Assembly (NCBI RefSeq): GCF_014490745.1
Contig: NZ_LZEU01000001.1
Coordinates: 3,871,501 to 3,935,500 of the forward strand
Reading direction: 5' to 3'
Length of the DNA stretch: 64,000 nucleotides
Source of the DNA: Pseudomonas alcaligenes
GTDB taxonomy: Bacteria; Pseudomonadota; Gammaproteobacteria; Pseudomonadales; Pseudomonadaceae
The notes beneath the pieces are model-generated. The model was given only the letters and a program-made list of their open reading frames with translations. It did no database searches and was not told where the DNA came from. Shown one piece after another: positions 9,911 through 19,264 of the stretch; position 1 is the first letter of the stretch; every line of letters starts with the position of its first letter. A program made the translations under genes and the position numbers.

Positions 9911-10252
9911 TTAGATGGCTTTCAGCGTGCCCTTCGGCAGGGTCGCCGCAATGGCCTGCTTCTGGAACTTGAGCTCGACCTTGTCGGAGACCTCAACGAC
10001 CACGAAATCATCGCTGACCTTGGTGATCTTGCCGGCGATACCACCGGTGGTCACCACTTCGTCACCCTTCTGCAGGCCACCGAGCAGGTTCTTCTGCTCC
10101 TTGGCACGCTTGGCCTGGGGGCGCCAGATCATCAGGTAGAAGATGACCACGAAACCACCCAGCATCAGGGCGTTCACCCACTCGCCACCCGGCGCGGCGG
10201 CAACGGCCGGTGCAGCGGCATCGGCATAGGCCGCAGGGATCAGAAAACTCAT
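9911..10252 (-). CDS. yajC: Sec translocon accessory subunit YajC
   Basis: Small single-pass inner-membrane protein that associates with SecDF. It has 113 residues: a short Ala-rich N-terminus, one membrane helix (about 28-45, LMLGGFVVIFYLMIWRP) and a conserved cytoplasmic domain with GDEVVTTGGIAGKI. It is encoded between tgt and secD in the expected order. Confidence 0.96.
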   Translation of the reverse strand: MSFLIPAAYADAAAPAVAAAPGGEWVNALMLGGFVVIFYLMIWRPQAKRAKEQKNLLGGLQKGDEVVTTGGIAGKITKVSDDFVVVEVSDKVELKFQKQAIAATLPKGTLKAI

Positions 10253-10407
10253 CGGGAACTCCTATTTCGAGGTCTTGAAACTGTTTGTTATTCGCTAGCG
10301 GCTCGCCGCCCGGCGCGCCGATCAGCAGCGCGATCCGGTCGCGCCCTGTGCGTATCGATGCAGATGGGGTCGTGCCCGGCCGTTTTCAATGCCCCGGGCA
10401 CACCCTT

Positions 10408-12587
<2,180 letters not shown>

Positions 12588-12653
12588 GGTGGGGATCGTC
12601 TTGCAGGGCCGCAAAGTCTACCGGAAAGCGCAGATTCTGGCCACGCGAGCCGA

Positions 12654-12682
12654 TTGACCGGCCCCAGTCGCCTCCCTATACT
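12654..12682 (+). promoter_or_regulatory. Promoter of tRNA-Leu
   Basis: TTGACC (12654-12659) and TATACT (12677-12682) are separated by exactly 17 bases, 13 bp before the mature tRNA. The GC-rich discriminator (GCGCC) after the -10 is typical of stringently controlled stable-RNA promoters. Confidence 0.85.
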
Positions 12683-12695
12683 GCGCCGCCATCGT

Positions 12696-12779
12696 GCCCC
12701 GGTGGCGGAATGGTAGACGCGGCGGATTCAAAATCCGTTTTCGAAAGGAGTGGGAGTTCGAGTCTCCCCCGGGGCACCA
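12696..12779 (+). tRNA. tRNA-Leu (anticodon CAA)
   Basis: Class II tRNA. The acceptor stem GCCCCGG pairs with CCGGGGC and is followed by discriminator A and an encoded CCA. The anticodon arm GCGGA/TCCGT carries the loop TTCAAAA, giving anticodon CAA (reads UUG). The variable arm is long, and the T arm contains GTTCGAGTC. Its position next to queA matches P. aeruginosa. Confidence 0.96.
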
Positions 12780-12848
12780 CGATTTTCCTCCTCGTTTCAG
12801 CCTGCAAAGCCCTCCGCAAAGCCGCTGAAAATGCCCACTCCGAAGGGG

Positions 12849-12878
12849 TTGGCAAATCTCTTTGAGTTAGCGTAGAGT
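12849..12878 (+). promoter_or_regulatory. Candidate cold-shock gene promoter
   Basis: TTGGCA (12849-12854), an 18-base spacer and TAGAGT (12873-12878) predict a start near 12885 and a leader of about 155 bases before the cold-shock ATG, a length usual for CspA-type mRNAs. The rest of 12780-13040 contains no gene that I can support. Confidence 0.45.
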
Positions 12879-13040
12879 GGGTCAACTGTGTTTGCATGGG
12901 TCGCCTTGAATCGTGACCTGGTGCAGTAGATCCTAGATCCGCTACATCCCGCTCGACTTCTCTTACTCTCTGCAACCAGTTCCAGCCCTCTTCGCCAGAG
13001 CAAGAGGCTGTCATCAACTCTAGTTTCAAGGAAATAAGAC

Positions 13041-13253
13041 ATGTCGAATCGTCAAACCGGCACCGTTAAGTGGTTCAACGACGAGAAGGGCTTTGGCTTC
13101 ATCACCCCCGAAAGCGGTCCGGATCTGTTCGTGCACTTCCGCGCTATCGAAGGCAACGGCTTCAAGAGCCTGAAAGAAGGCCAGAAAGTTACCTTCGAAG
13201 CCGTGCAAGGCCAGAAAGGCATGCAAGCTGACAAAGTCCAGATCCTGGGCTAA
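13041..13253 (+). CDS. Cold-shock domain protein (CspA/CapB family)
   Basis: A 70-residue single-stranded nucleic-acid binding protein that acts as an RNA chaperone. The whole length is one cold-shock domain with RNP1 (KGFGFI, about 17-22) and RNP2 (LFVHF, about 29-33). An AAGGAA ribosome site precedes the ATG. The long leader suggests post-transcriptional control. Several such paralogues exist in Pseudomonas; I cannot tell which one this is. A terminator follows directly. Confidence 0.95.
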   Translation: MSNRQTGTVKWFNDEKGFGFITPESGPDLFVHFRAIEGNGFKSLKEGQKVTFEAVQGQKGMQADKVQILG

Positions 13254-13265
13254 GTCGCTGCTCCG

Positions 13266-13299
13266 AAAAGCCCCTGATGGCAACATCAGGGGCTTTTTT
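13266..13299 (+). terminator. Terminator after the cold-shock gene
   Basis: The 14-bp stem AAAAGCCCCTGATG / CATCAGGGGCTTTT has a GCAA loop and runs into TTTTTT, 12 bp after the stop codon. Confidence 0.95.
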
Positions 13300-13355
13300 G
13301 TGCCTGCGATTTGTTGCCCGTACAATCCGCGCACTTTTTCTGCTCCGAGCCTGCC

Positions 13356-13859
13356 ATGCCCAAGCACATGCTGCGCCCCCAAGGCGACTTCCCCGCCGCC
13401 GGCCTGATCCGTCGCCTCGCCGCAATCTTCTATGACTTCCTGCTCAGCATCGCCCTGCTGATGGTGGTCACCCTCATCTATAAAGGCGTGCAAATGGCCA
13501 TCATCGGCGAAGCCCGCCTGCACCAGCTGTCCGACGCCGGCGCCCTGGACGGCGACCCGCTGCTCTCCTCCCTGCTGCTGCTCAGCCTGTTCGCCTTCTT
13601 CGCCAAGTTCTGGACACACAATGGCCAGACCCTCGGCATGCAGGTCTGGGGCGTGCGCATCCAGAACGCCGACGGTTCGGCCGTCAGCCTGTGGCAGGCC
13701 CTGCTGCGCTTCGTCGTGGCCATCGCCTCCTGGCTGGCCTGCGGCCTCGGCTTCCTGTGGATACTGTGGGACAAGGACAAACGCAGCTGGCACGACATCT
13801 ATTCGGAAAGCCGAGTGGTGCAACTGCCCAAGCACGCACACCGCCCAGGCAAGTCCTAA
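13356..13859 (+). CDS. RDD-family inner-membrane protein
   Basis: A 167-residue membrane protein with an RDD domain. The N-terminus (GLIRRLAAIFYDFLL, about 16-30) holds the Arg and Asp that name the family. Three hydrophobic segments lie at about 24-45, 73-87 and 117-137, and the C-terminus has DKDKRSWHDIYSESRVV. The start is the ATG at 13356; the upstream in-frame codons precede any plausible ribosome site. Function is not established for this branch. In related Pseudomonas an RDD gene sits near lptFG, but those genes are absent here. Confidence 0.85.
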   Translation: MPKHMLRPQGDFPAAGLIRRLAAIFYDFLLSIALLMVVTLIYKGVQMAIIGEARLHQLSDAGALDGDPLLSSLLLLSLFAFFAKFWTHNGQTLGMQVWGVRIQNADGSAVSLWQALLRFVVAIASWLACGLGFLWILWDKDKRSWHDIYSESRVVQLPKHAHRPGKS

Positions 13860-13894
13860 GCCTCCGGCAGCCAGGCACCGCGCTGCCCTTTGCA

Positions 13895-13920
13895 TAAAAT
13901 GAAAATCTTTCGCATTATTG
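13895..13920 (+). promoter_or_regulatory. Fur-box-like sequence
   Basis: TAAAATGAAAATCTTTCGC (13895-13913) matches the 19-bp Fur consensus at 13 of 19 positions by my count, and an overlapping site to 13920 extends the AT-rich dyad. It lies about 60-85 bp before the imelysin ATG, a plausible place for iron repression. Confidence 0.6.
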
Positions 13921-13978
13921 CGCAGTTTTCTAGCGCGCTTGCGTCTCGCTCTCACTTTCATATGCAAAGGAACTCGCC

Positions 13979-15313
13979 ATGACTCGTATGCCCCTGGCTA
14001 CCGCCAGCCTGCTGGCCCTCGCCATCTCCCTCGCCGGCTGTGGCGATGACAAGAAGGAAGCAGCCGCCCCGCAAGCTGCCGCCACCGCGCCCGCCGCAGC
14101 CAGCGCCAGCAGCCTGAAAGTCGAAGACGCCGCCGCCAAGGCCGTGGTCAGCCACTACGCCGACATCGCCTTTGCCGTGTTCAGCGACGCCGCCAGCACC
14201 GGCAAGACTCTGCAGAGCGCCGTCGACGCCCTGCTCGCCAACCCCAGCGACGCCACCCTGAAGGCCGCCCGCGAAGCCTGGCTGGCCGCCCGCGTGCCGT
14301 ACATGCAGACCGAAGTGTTCCGCTTCGGCAACGCCGTGGTCGATGACTGGGAAGGCCAACTGAACGCCTGGCCGCTGGACGAAGGCCTGATCGACTACGT
14401 TGCCGCCGACACCGCCCAGGCTCAGGGCAACCCGGCCGCCACCGCCAACATCATCGCCAACACCGAGATCCAGGTCGGCGAAGACAAGGTCGACGTGAAG
14501 GAACTGACCGGCGAAAAACTGGCCAGCCTCAACGAACTGGGCGGCTCCGAGGCCAACGTCGCCACCGGCTACCACGCCATCGAATTCCTCCTCTGGGGCC
14601 AGGATCTCAACGGCACCAACCCGGGTGCCGGCGCGCGCCCGGCCAGCGATTACCTGACTGGCGCCGGCGCCACCGGTGGTCACAACGAGCGTCGCCGCGC
14701 CTACCTGAAAGCCGCCACCGACCTGCTGGTCGCCGACCTCGACAGCATGGTTGCCCAGTGGCAAGCCGGCGTTGCCGACAACTACCGCGCCAAGCTGGAA
14801 GCCGAACCGGCCGAGAACGGCCTGCGCAAGATGCTGTTCGGCATGGGTAGCCTGGGTCTGGGCGAGCTGGCCGGCGAGCGCATGAAGGTCGCCCTGGAAG
14901 CCAACTCCACCGAAGACGAGCACGACTGCTTCAGCGACAACACCCACAACTCGCACTACTACGACGCCAAAGGCATTCGCAACATCTACCTGGGCGAGTA
15001 CAAGAAAGTCGACGGCAGCACCCTGAGCGGCCCGAGCCTGTCCTCCCTGGTCGCCAAGGTCGATGCCGCTGCCGATACCACCCTGAAGGCCGACCTGGAC
15101 GCCACCCAGGCCAAGCTGCAGGCCCTGGTCGACAGCGCCGAGAAGAACAACGTGCACTTCGACCAGCTGATCGCCGCCGACAACGCCGCCGGCCAGCAAC
15201 TGGTGCGCGATGCCATCGCAGCCCTGGTCACCCAGACCGGCGCCATCGAGAAGGCTTCCGCCGCTCTCGGCATCAGCGGTCTGAACCCGGATACCGCCGA
15301 CCACCAGTTCTGA
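13979..15313 (+). CDS. icmP: Imelysin-family lipoprotein (IcmP-like)
   Basis: Exported lipoprotein of the imelysin/iron-regulated protein family, 444 residues. A signal peptide ends in the lipobox LAGC with Cys21, followed by Ala/Glu-rich linker and two helical repeats. The family GxHxxE motif is intact (Gly197-Tyr-His199-Ala-Ile-Glu202). The P. aeruginosa counterpart is named as an insulin-cleaving metalloproteinase, but most imelysins are thought to act in iron acquisition, so the peptidase role is uncertain. It heads a plus-strand set with a di-haem oxidoreductase, a second imelysin and a DUF1513 protein. A Fur-like box precedes it and a terminator follows. Confidence 0.9.
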   Translation: MTRMPLATASLLALAISLAGCGDDKKEAAAPQAAATAPAAASASSLKVEDAAAKAVVSHYADIAFAVFSDAASTGKTLQSAVDALLANPSDATLKAAREAWLAARVPYMQTEVFRFGNAVVDDWEGQLNAWPLDEGLIDYVAADTAQAQGNPAATANIIANTEIQVGEDKVDVKELTGEKLASLNELGGSEANVATGYHAIEFLLWGQDLNGTNPGAGARPASDYLTGAGATGGHNERRRAYLKAATDLLVADLDSMVAQWQAGVADNYRAKLEAEPAENGLRKMLFGMGSLGLGELAGERMKVALEANSTEDEHDCFSDNTHNSHYYDAKGIRNIYLGEYKKVDGSTLSGPSLSSLVAKVDAAADTTLKADLDATQAKLQALVDSAEKNNVHFDQLIAADNAAGQQLVRDAIAALVTQTGAIEKASAALGISGLNPDTADHQF

Positions 15314-15333
15314 TCACCCCTCAGTACTGACCA

Positions 15334-15365
15334 ACGGATGCGCCCACAAGGCGCATCCGTTTTTT
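15334..15365 (+). terminator. Terminator after the first imelysin gene
   Basis: An 11-bp stem ACGGATGCGCC / GGCGCATCCGT with a CACAA loop is followed by a run of Ts. It should make the downstream genes at least partly independent, through read-through or a second promoter in 15366-15471 that I cannot define. Confidence 0.88.
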
Positions 15366-15471
15366 ATGCCTGCGACATCTGCGCCACCACACAAACGCAA
15401 ACAGCTCTTATTCGCCCACCATTAGCCTGCTAAGATTGCCCGCCCGACCCGTCGTCCAGGTTGCCGTTCCG

Positions 15472-16884
15472 ATGCCGCACCCGTTTCGCCTCTGCATACT
15501 GGCCCTGGCTCTCGGCCTGGCCGCCTGCGAACAGGCCGCGCCGCCCGCCGAGCCGGGTGAAGCACTGTCCGGCGGCACCACCACGGTGCAGCAGCGCGAC
15601 CACAACGCCTTCTCCCTGCCCTCGGCCAACCTGCAGCCCTCGCGCCGTCTCGACTTCAGCGTGGGCAACAGTTTCTTCCGCAACCCCTGGGTGATCGCGC
15701 CGACCACCACCACCGCGCGTGACGGCCTCGGCCCGCTGTTCAACACCAATGCCTGCCAGAACTGCCACATCAAGGATGGTCGCGGTCACCCGCCCGAGCC
15801 CGGCGCCAACAGTGCCGCCTCGATGCTGGTGCGCCTGTCGATTCCGGCCGACGGCTCGGCCGAACACGCCGCCCTGCTGGAGCGGGCCGGGGTGATTGCC
15901 GAACCGGTCTACGGCGGCCAGCTGCAGGACATGAGCAACCCCGGCACCGCCCCCGAAGGCAAGGTGCGGGTCAACTACAGCACCGTAGCGGTGAGCTTCG
16001 CCGACGGTACCCGCGTCGAGCTGCGCCAGCCGCAGCTGCAGATCAGCAAGCTGGGCTACGGCGCCATGCGCCCGGACACCCAGTTTTCCGTACGCATCGC
16101 CCCGCCGATGATCGGCCTCGGCCTGCTCGAAGCCATCCCGGAAAGCGCCCTGCTGGCCAATGCCGACCCTGACGACCGCGATGGCGACGGCATTCGCGGC
16201 GTGGCCAACCGGGTCTGGGACGATGCCCGCGGCACCACGGTACTCGGCCGCTTCGGCTGGAAGGCCGGCCAGCCCAGCCTGGCCCAGCAGAACGCCCACG
16301 CCTTCGCCAACGACATGGGCCTGACCAGCAGCCTGGTCGTCCACGACGACTGCACGGCGAGCCAGTTCGACTGCCGCAACGCGGTGAATGGCGGTGAGCC
16401 GGAAGTCAGCGACAGCATCGCCGCCAGCGTGCTGTTCTACACCCGCAACCTGGCCGTACCGGCACGCCGCAACGTCGACGACCTGGCCGTGCGCCAGGGC
16501 AAGCAGCTGTTCCATGAGGCCGGCTGCCAGAAGTGCCATGTACCGAGCTTCACCACCGCCGCCACTGCCGCCGAACCGGAGCTGACCAACCAGACCATCC
16601 GCCCCTACAGCGACCTGCTGCTGCACGACATGGGCGACGGCCTGGCCGACCAGCGCAGCGAGTTCCAGGCCAACGGCCGCCAGTGGCGCACCGCGCCGCT
16701 GTGGGGCATCGGCCTGACCGAAGTGGTCAGCGGCCACACCCAGTTCCTCCACGACGGCCGTGCGCGCAACCTGCTGGAGGCCATCCTCTGGCACGGCGGC
16801 GAGGCCGAGCCGGCGAAGCAGTACGTCCTCACCTACGATGCCGAACAGCGCAACGCGCTGTTGGCCTTCCTCAACTCCCTGTAA
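15472..16884 (+). CDS. Di-haem oxidoreductase (putative thiol oxidoreductase) lipoprotein
   Basis: A 470-residue DHOR-family (DUF1111) protein with two c-type haem sites, CQNCH at 95-99 and CQKCH at 352-356. The ATG at 15472 starts a short signal peptide ending in lipobox LAAC with Cys19, so the mature protein is probably an outer-membrane lipoprotein facing the periplasm; a TTG 12 codons earlier would only lengthen the N-terminus. The 'thiol oxidoreductase' label is a database convention and the true electron donor or acceptor is unknown. It ends 10 bp before the second imelysin gene, whose ribosome site overlaps its stop. Confidence 0.9.
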   Translation: MPHPFRLCILALALGLAACEQAAPPAEPGEALSGGTTTVQQRDHNAFSLPSANLQPSRRLDFSVGNSFFRNPWVIAPTTTTARDGLGPLFNTNACQNCHIKDGRGHPPEPGANSAASMLVRLSIPADGSAEHAALLERAGVIAEPVYGGQLQDMSNPGTAPEGKVRVNYSTVAVSFADGTRVELRQPQLQISKLGYGAMRPDTQFSVRIAPPMIGLGLLEAIPESALLANADPDDRDGDGIRGVANRVWDDARGTTVLGRFGWKAGQPSLAQQNAHAFANDMGLTSSLVVHDDCTASQFDCRNAVNGGEPEVSDSIAASVLFYTRNLAVPARRNVDDLAVRQGKQLFHEAGCQKCHVPSFTTAATAAEPELTNQTIRPYSDLLLHDMGDGLADQRSEFQANGRQWRTAPLWGIGLTEVVSGHTQFLHDGRARNLLEAILWHGGEAEPAKQYVLTYDAEQRNALLAFLNSL

Positions 16885-16894
16885 GGAGCCGAGC

Positions 16895-17959
16895 ATGTCC
16901 CGTCTATCCATCCTGGCCACCGCCCTGTGCGGCCTCGCCCTGGCCGCTTGTGGCCCGCAGGATCTCCAGCAGAAAGCCGCCAGCGCCATCACCGAAGGCG
17001 TCCTGCTGCCGGCCTACAGCACCTGGGCTCAAAGCAACCAGCAGCTGGCCGGCAATGCCCAGGCCTTCTGCAACGGCAGCCAGGATCTGCCCAGCGCGCG
17101 CCAGGCCTACCTCACCGCCGTGGGCAGCTGGGCCGCCCTGCAACCGCTGCTGATCGGCCCGCTGGCCGAAGGCAACCGTGCCTGGCAGGTGCAGTTCTGG
17201 CCGGACAAGAAGAACCTGGTGCAGCGCCAGGTCGAGGCCCTGCTCAAGAGCAAGCCGCAGCTCAGCGTCGCCGACCTGGACAAGTCCAGCGTGGTGCTGC
17301 AAGGCCTGACCGCCTATGAGTACGTACTGTTCGACCCGGCCATCGACCTCGACGATGCCGCCCAGAAGAGCCGCTACTGCCCGCTGCTGATCGCCATCGG
17401 CCAGCACCAGCAGCAGCTCTCCGCCACGGTACTGAGCCAGTGGCAAGCCAAGGACGGCATGGCCGAGCAGCTGAAGACCTTCCCCAATACCCGCTACAAC
17501 GAATCCACCGAGGCCGTGGCCGACCTGCTGCGTACCCAGGTCAGCGGCATCGACGGCCTGAAGAAGAAGCTCGGCACCGCCCTCGGTCGCCAGAGCAAGG
17601 GCATCGCCCAGCCCTACCAGGCCGAGTTCTGGCGCAGCAATGCCAGCATCGCCAGCCTGGCCTCCGCCCTGGCCAGCGCCGAACGGGTCTGGCTGGGCGC
17701 CAACCAGGACGGCATCAAGGCCCTGCTCGGCAGCGAGCAGGCCGACCTGGCCCAGCGTATCGACCAGCAGTACAGCGCCACCCGCCAGCAACTGGCCAGC
17801 CTCGAGCGCCCGCTCGGCGAACTGCTCACCGACGAGGCCGGGCGCGCCGAACTGAATGCCTTCTACGACAGCCTCAACCAGCTGCATCGCCTGCACGAAG
17901 GCGAACTGGCCAAGGCCCTCGGCATCCAGCTCGGCTTCAACGCCCACGACGGAGACTGA
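16895..17959 (+). CDS. Second imelysin-family lipoprotein
   Basis: A 354-residue exported imelysin-like lipoprotein: ATG at 16895 with AAGGAG nine bases upstream, lipobox LAAC with Cys19. Sequence is diverged from the first imelysin. The region aligning with GxHxxE reads Gly137-Leu-Thr-Ala-Tyr-Glu142, so the histidine is replaced by threonine. It lies between the di-haem protein and the DUF1513 gene with gaps of 10 and 3 bp, so these three are certainly one transcription unit. It probably binds a ligand with its partners rather than acting as a peptidase. Confidence 0.88.
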   Translation: MSRLSILATALCGLALAACGPQDLQQKAASAITEGVLLPAYSTWAQSNQQLAGNAQAFCNGSQDLPSARQAYLTAVGSWAALQPLLIGPLAEGNRAWQVQFWPDKKNLVQRQVEALLKSKPQLSVADLDKSSVVLQGLTAYEYVLFDPAIDLDDAAQKSRYCPLLIAIGQHQQQLSATVLSQWQAKDGMAEQLKTFPNTRYNESTEAVADLLRTQVSGIDGLKKKLGTALGRQSKGIAQPYQAEFWRSNASIASLASALASAERVWLGANQDGIKALLGSEQADLAQRIDQQYSATRQQLASLERPLGELLTDEAGRAELNAFYDSLNQLHRLHEGELAKALGIQLGFNAHDGD

Positions 17960-17962
17960 TTC

Positions 17963-19057
17963 ATGCAACGCAGAGCTTTTCTCGGCCTGGGCGCCGCCGC
18001 CCTCGCCGCCAGCGCCCTGGGCGGCTGGAAACTCATCGACCACGGCCCGCAGCCGCTGCTGGTCTCGGCCCGTGACGACAGCGACGGCAACCACTATGCA
18101 GTGGGCTATCGCCTGGACGGCAGCAAAGCCTTTGCCACCCGTGTTGCCGAGCGCTGCCACGACGTGGTGCCGCACCCGAGCCTGCCGATGGCGGTGTTCG
18201 TCGGCCGCCGGCCAAGCCGCGAGAGCTACCTGATCGACCTGCGCGACGGCCGCCTGCTGCAGACCCTGGCCTCGCCCAAGGATCGCCACTTCTACGGCCA
18301 CGGCGTGTTCCACAAGGATGGCGCGTGGTTCTACAGCACCGAAAACGACACCAGCGACCCGGGCCGCGGCGTGCTCGGCGCCTACCGCGTCGAGGCCGGC
18401 CTGCTGCGCCGCGACCATGAGCTGTCGACCCATGGCCTGGGCCCGCACCAGCTGCTGTGGATGCCCGACGGCGAAACCCTGGTGGTGGCCAACGGCGGCA
18501 TCCGCACCGAGGCCGACAGCCGGGTGATGATGAACCTCGACGCCATGGAGCCCAGCCTGGTGCTGATGCGCCGCGACGGCGCCCTGGTGAGCAAGGAGCA
18601 GCTGCCGGAACAGATGAACAGCGTGCGCCACCTGGCCGTGGCCAGCGACGGCACCATCGTCTCCGGCCAGCAGTACGAGGGCGAACCAACCGACAGCGTG
18701 CCGCTGCTGGCGATCAAGCGCCCCGGCCAGGCGTTCCAGCACTTCCCGCTGGGCGAGGCGCAACGCGCGGCAATGAACCAGTACACCGCCAGCCTGGCGA
18801 TCCACAACGAGCTGCGCCTGCTGGCCCTGACTGCGCCGCGCGGCAACCGCTTCTTCATCTGGAACCTGGACAGCAGCGCGCTGCTGCTGGATGCCCCGCT
18901 GGCCGACTGCGCCGGCGTCGGCGCGGTGGCCGACGGCTTCGTGGTCACTTCCGGCCAAGGCCGCTGCCGTCTGTACGACTGCCGCGGCGCGCAGATCACC
19001 GCGCAGTCCCTGGCGCTGCCGGCCGGCCTGTGGGACAACCACCTGCGCCTGGCCTGA
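17963..19057 (+). CDS. DUF1513 Tat-exported protein
   Basis: A 364-residue protein of the DUF1513 family, probably a beta-propeller. The N-terminus carries a twin-arginine signal (QRRAFLGLG followed by an Ala-rich hydrophobic stretch), so it is probably exported folded, maybe with a cofactor. Repeated segments such as GHGVF, LGPHQLLWMPDGETLVVANGG and SLAIHNELRLLALTAPRG are spaced like propeller blades. It is the last gene of the imelysin/di-haem set and starts 3 bp after the second imelysin stop. Function is unknown. Confidence 0.88.
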   Translation: MQRRAFLGLGAAALAASALGGWKLIDHGPQPLLVSARDDSDGNHYAVGYRLDGSKAFATRVAERCHDVVPHPSLPMAVFVGRRPSRESYLIDLRDGRLLQTLASPKDRHFYGHGVFHKDGAWFYSTENDTSDPGRGVLGAYRVEAGLLRRDHELSTHGLGPHQLLWMPDGETLVVANGGIRTEADSRVMMNLDAMEPSLVLMRRDGALVSKEQLPEQMNSVRHLAVASDGTIVSGQQYEGEPTDSVPLLAIKRPGQAFQHFPLGEAQRAAMNQYTASLAIHNELRLLALTAPRGNRFFIWNLDSSALLLDAPLADCAGVGAVADGFVVTSGQGRCRLYDCRGAQITAQSLALPAGLWDNHLRLA

Positions 19058-19123
19058 GCGGCAGTACCGCCGCGGCAGAAAAAGCCCGGGGCATGGCTTT
19101 AGGCCAGCCGGCGGCGGCCGACC

Positions 19124-19264
19124 TATACTGATTGGACGTTGCACTCGCGCCCGCTTCCCCGCGGGCCCTGTGTCACCGGCGCTTCATAGCCGGGTGATAG
19201 GGATATCCGCAGTTCCGGCGCCGTTCCCGGTGCCGGGGGCAACCACCCCGAAGAGGTCTCCCCC
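19124..19264 (+). promoter_or_regulatory. Chemoreceptor leader with predicted hairpins
   Basis: A -10-like TATACT (19124-19129) without a convincing -35 predicts a leader of about 130 bases. The leader can fold into successive GC-rich hairpins: GCCCGC/GCGGGC near 19150-19166, TCACCGGC with GCCGGGTGA near 19173-19197, and CGGCGCC with GGTGCCG near 19218-19238. The sequence does not show the conserved c-di-GMP-I riboswitch core. Confidence 0.35.

Noticed and set aside
12696..13040. Integrated element at the tRNA-Leu 3' end
   Set aside because: No integrase, no direct repeat of the tRNA end and no change in composition; the following DNA is a cold-shock gene leader.
16904..19144. 746-codon open frame on the minus strand
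   Set aside because: It is antisense to the second imelysin and DUF1513 genes, both of which have signal peptides and ribosome sites. The product is low-complexity.
19124..19264. c-di-GMP riboswitch before the chemoreceptor
   Set aside because: Hairpins exist, but the conserved GEMM-I core and tetraloop/receptor sequence are absent.
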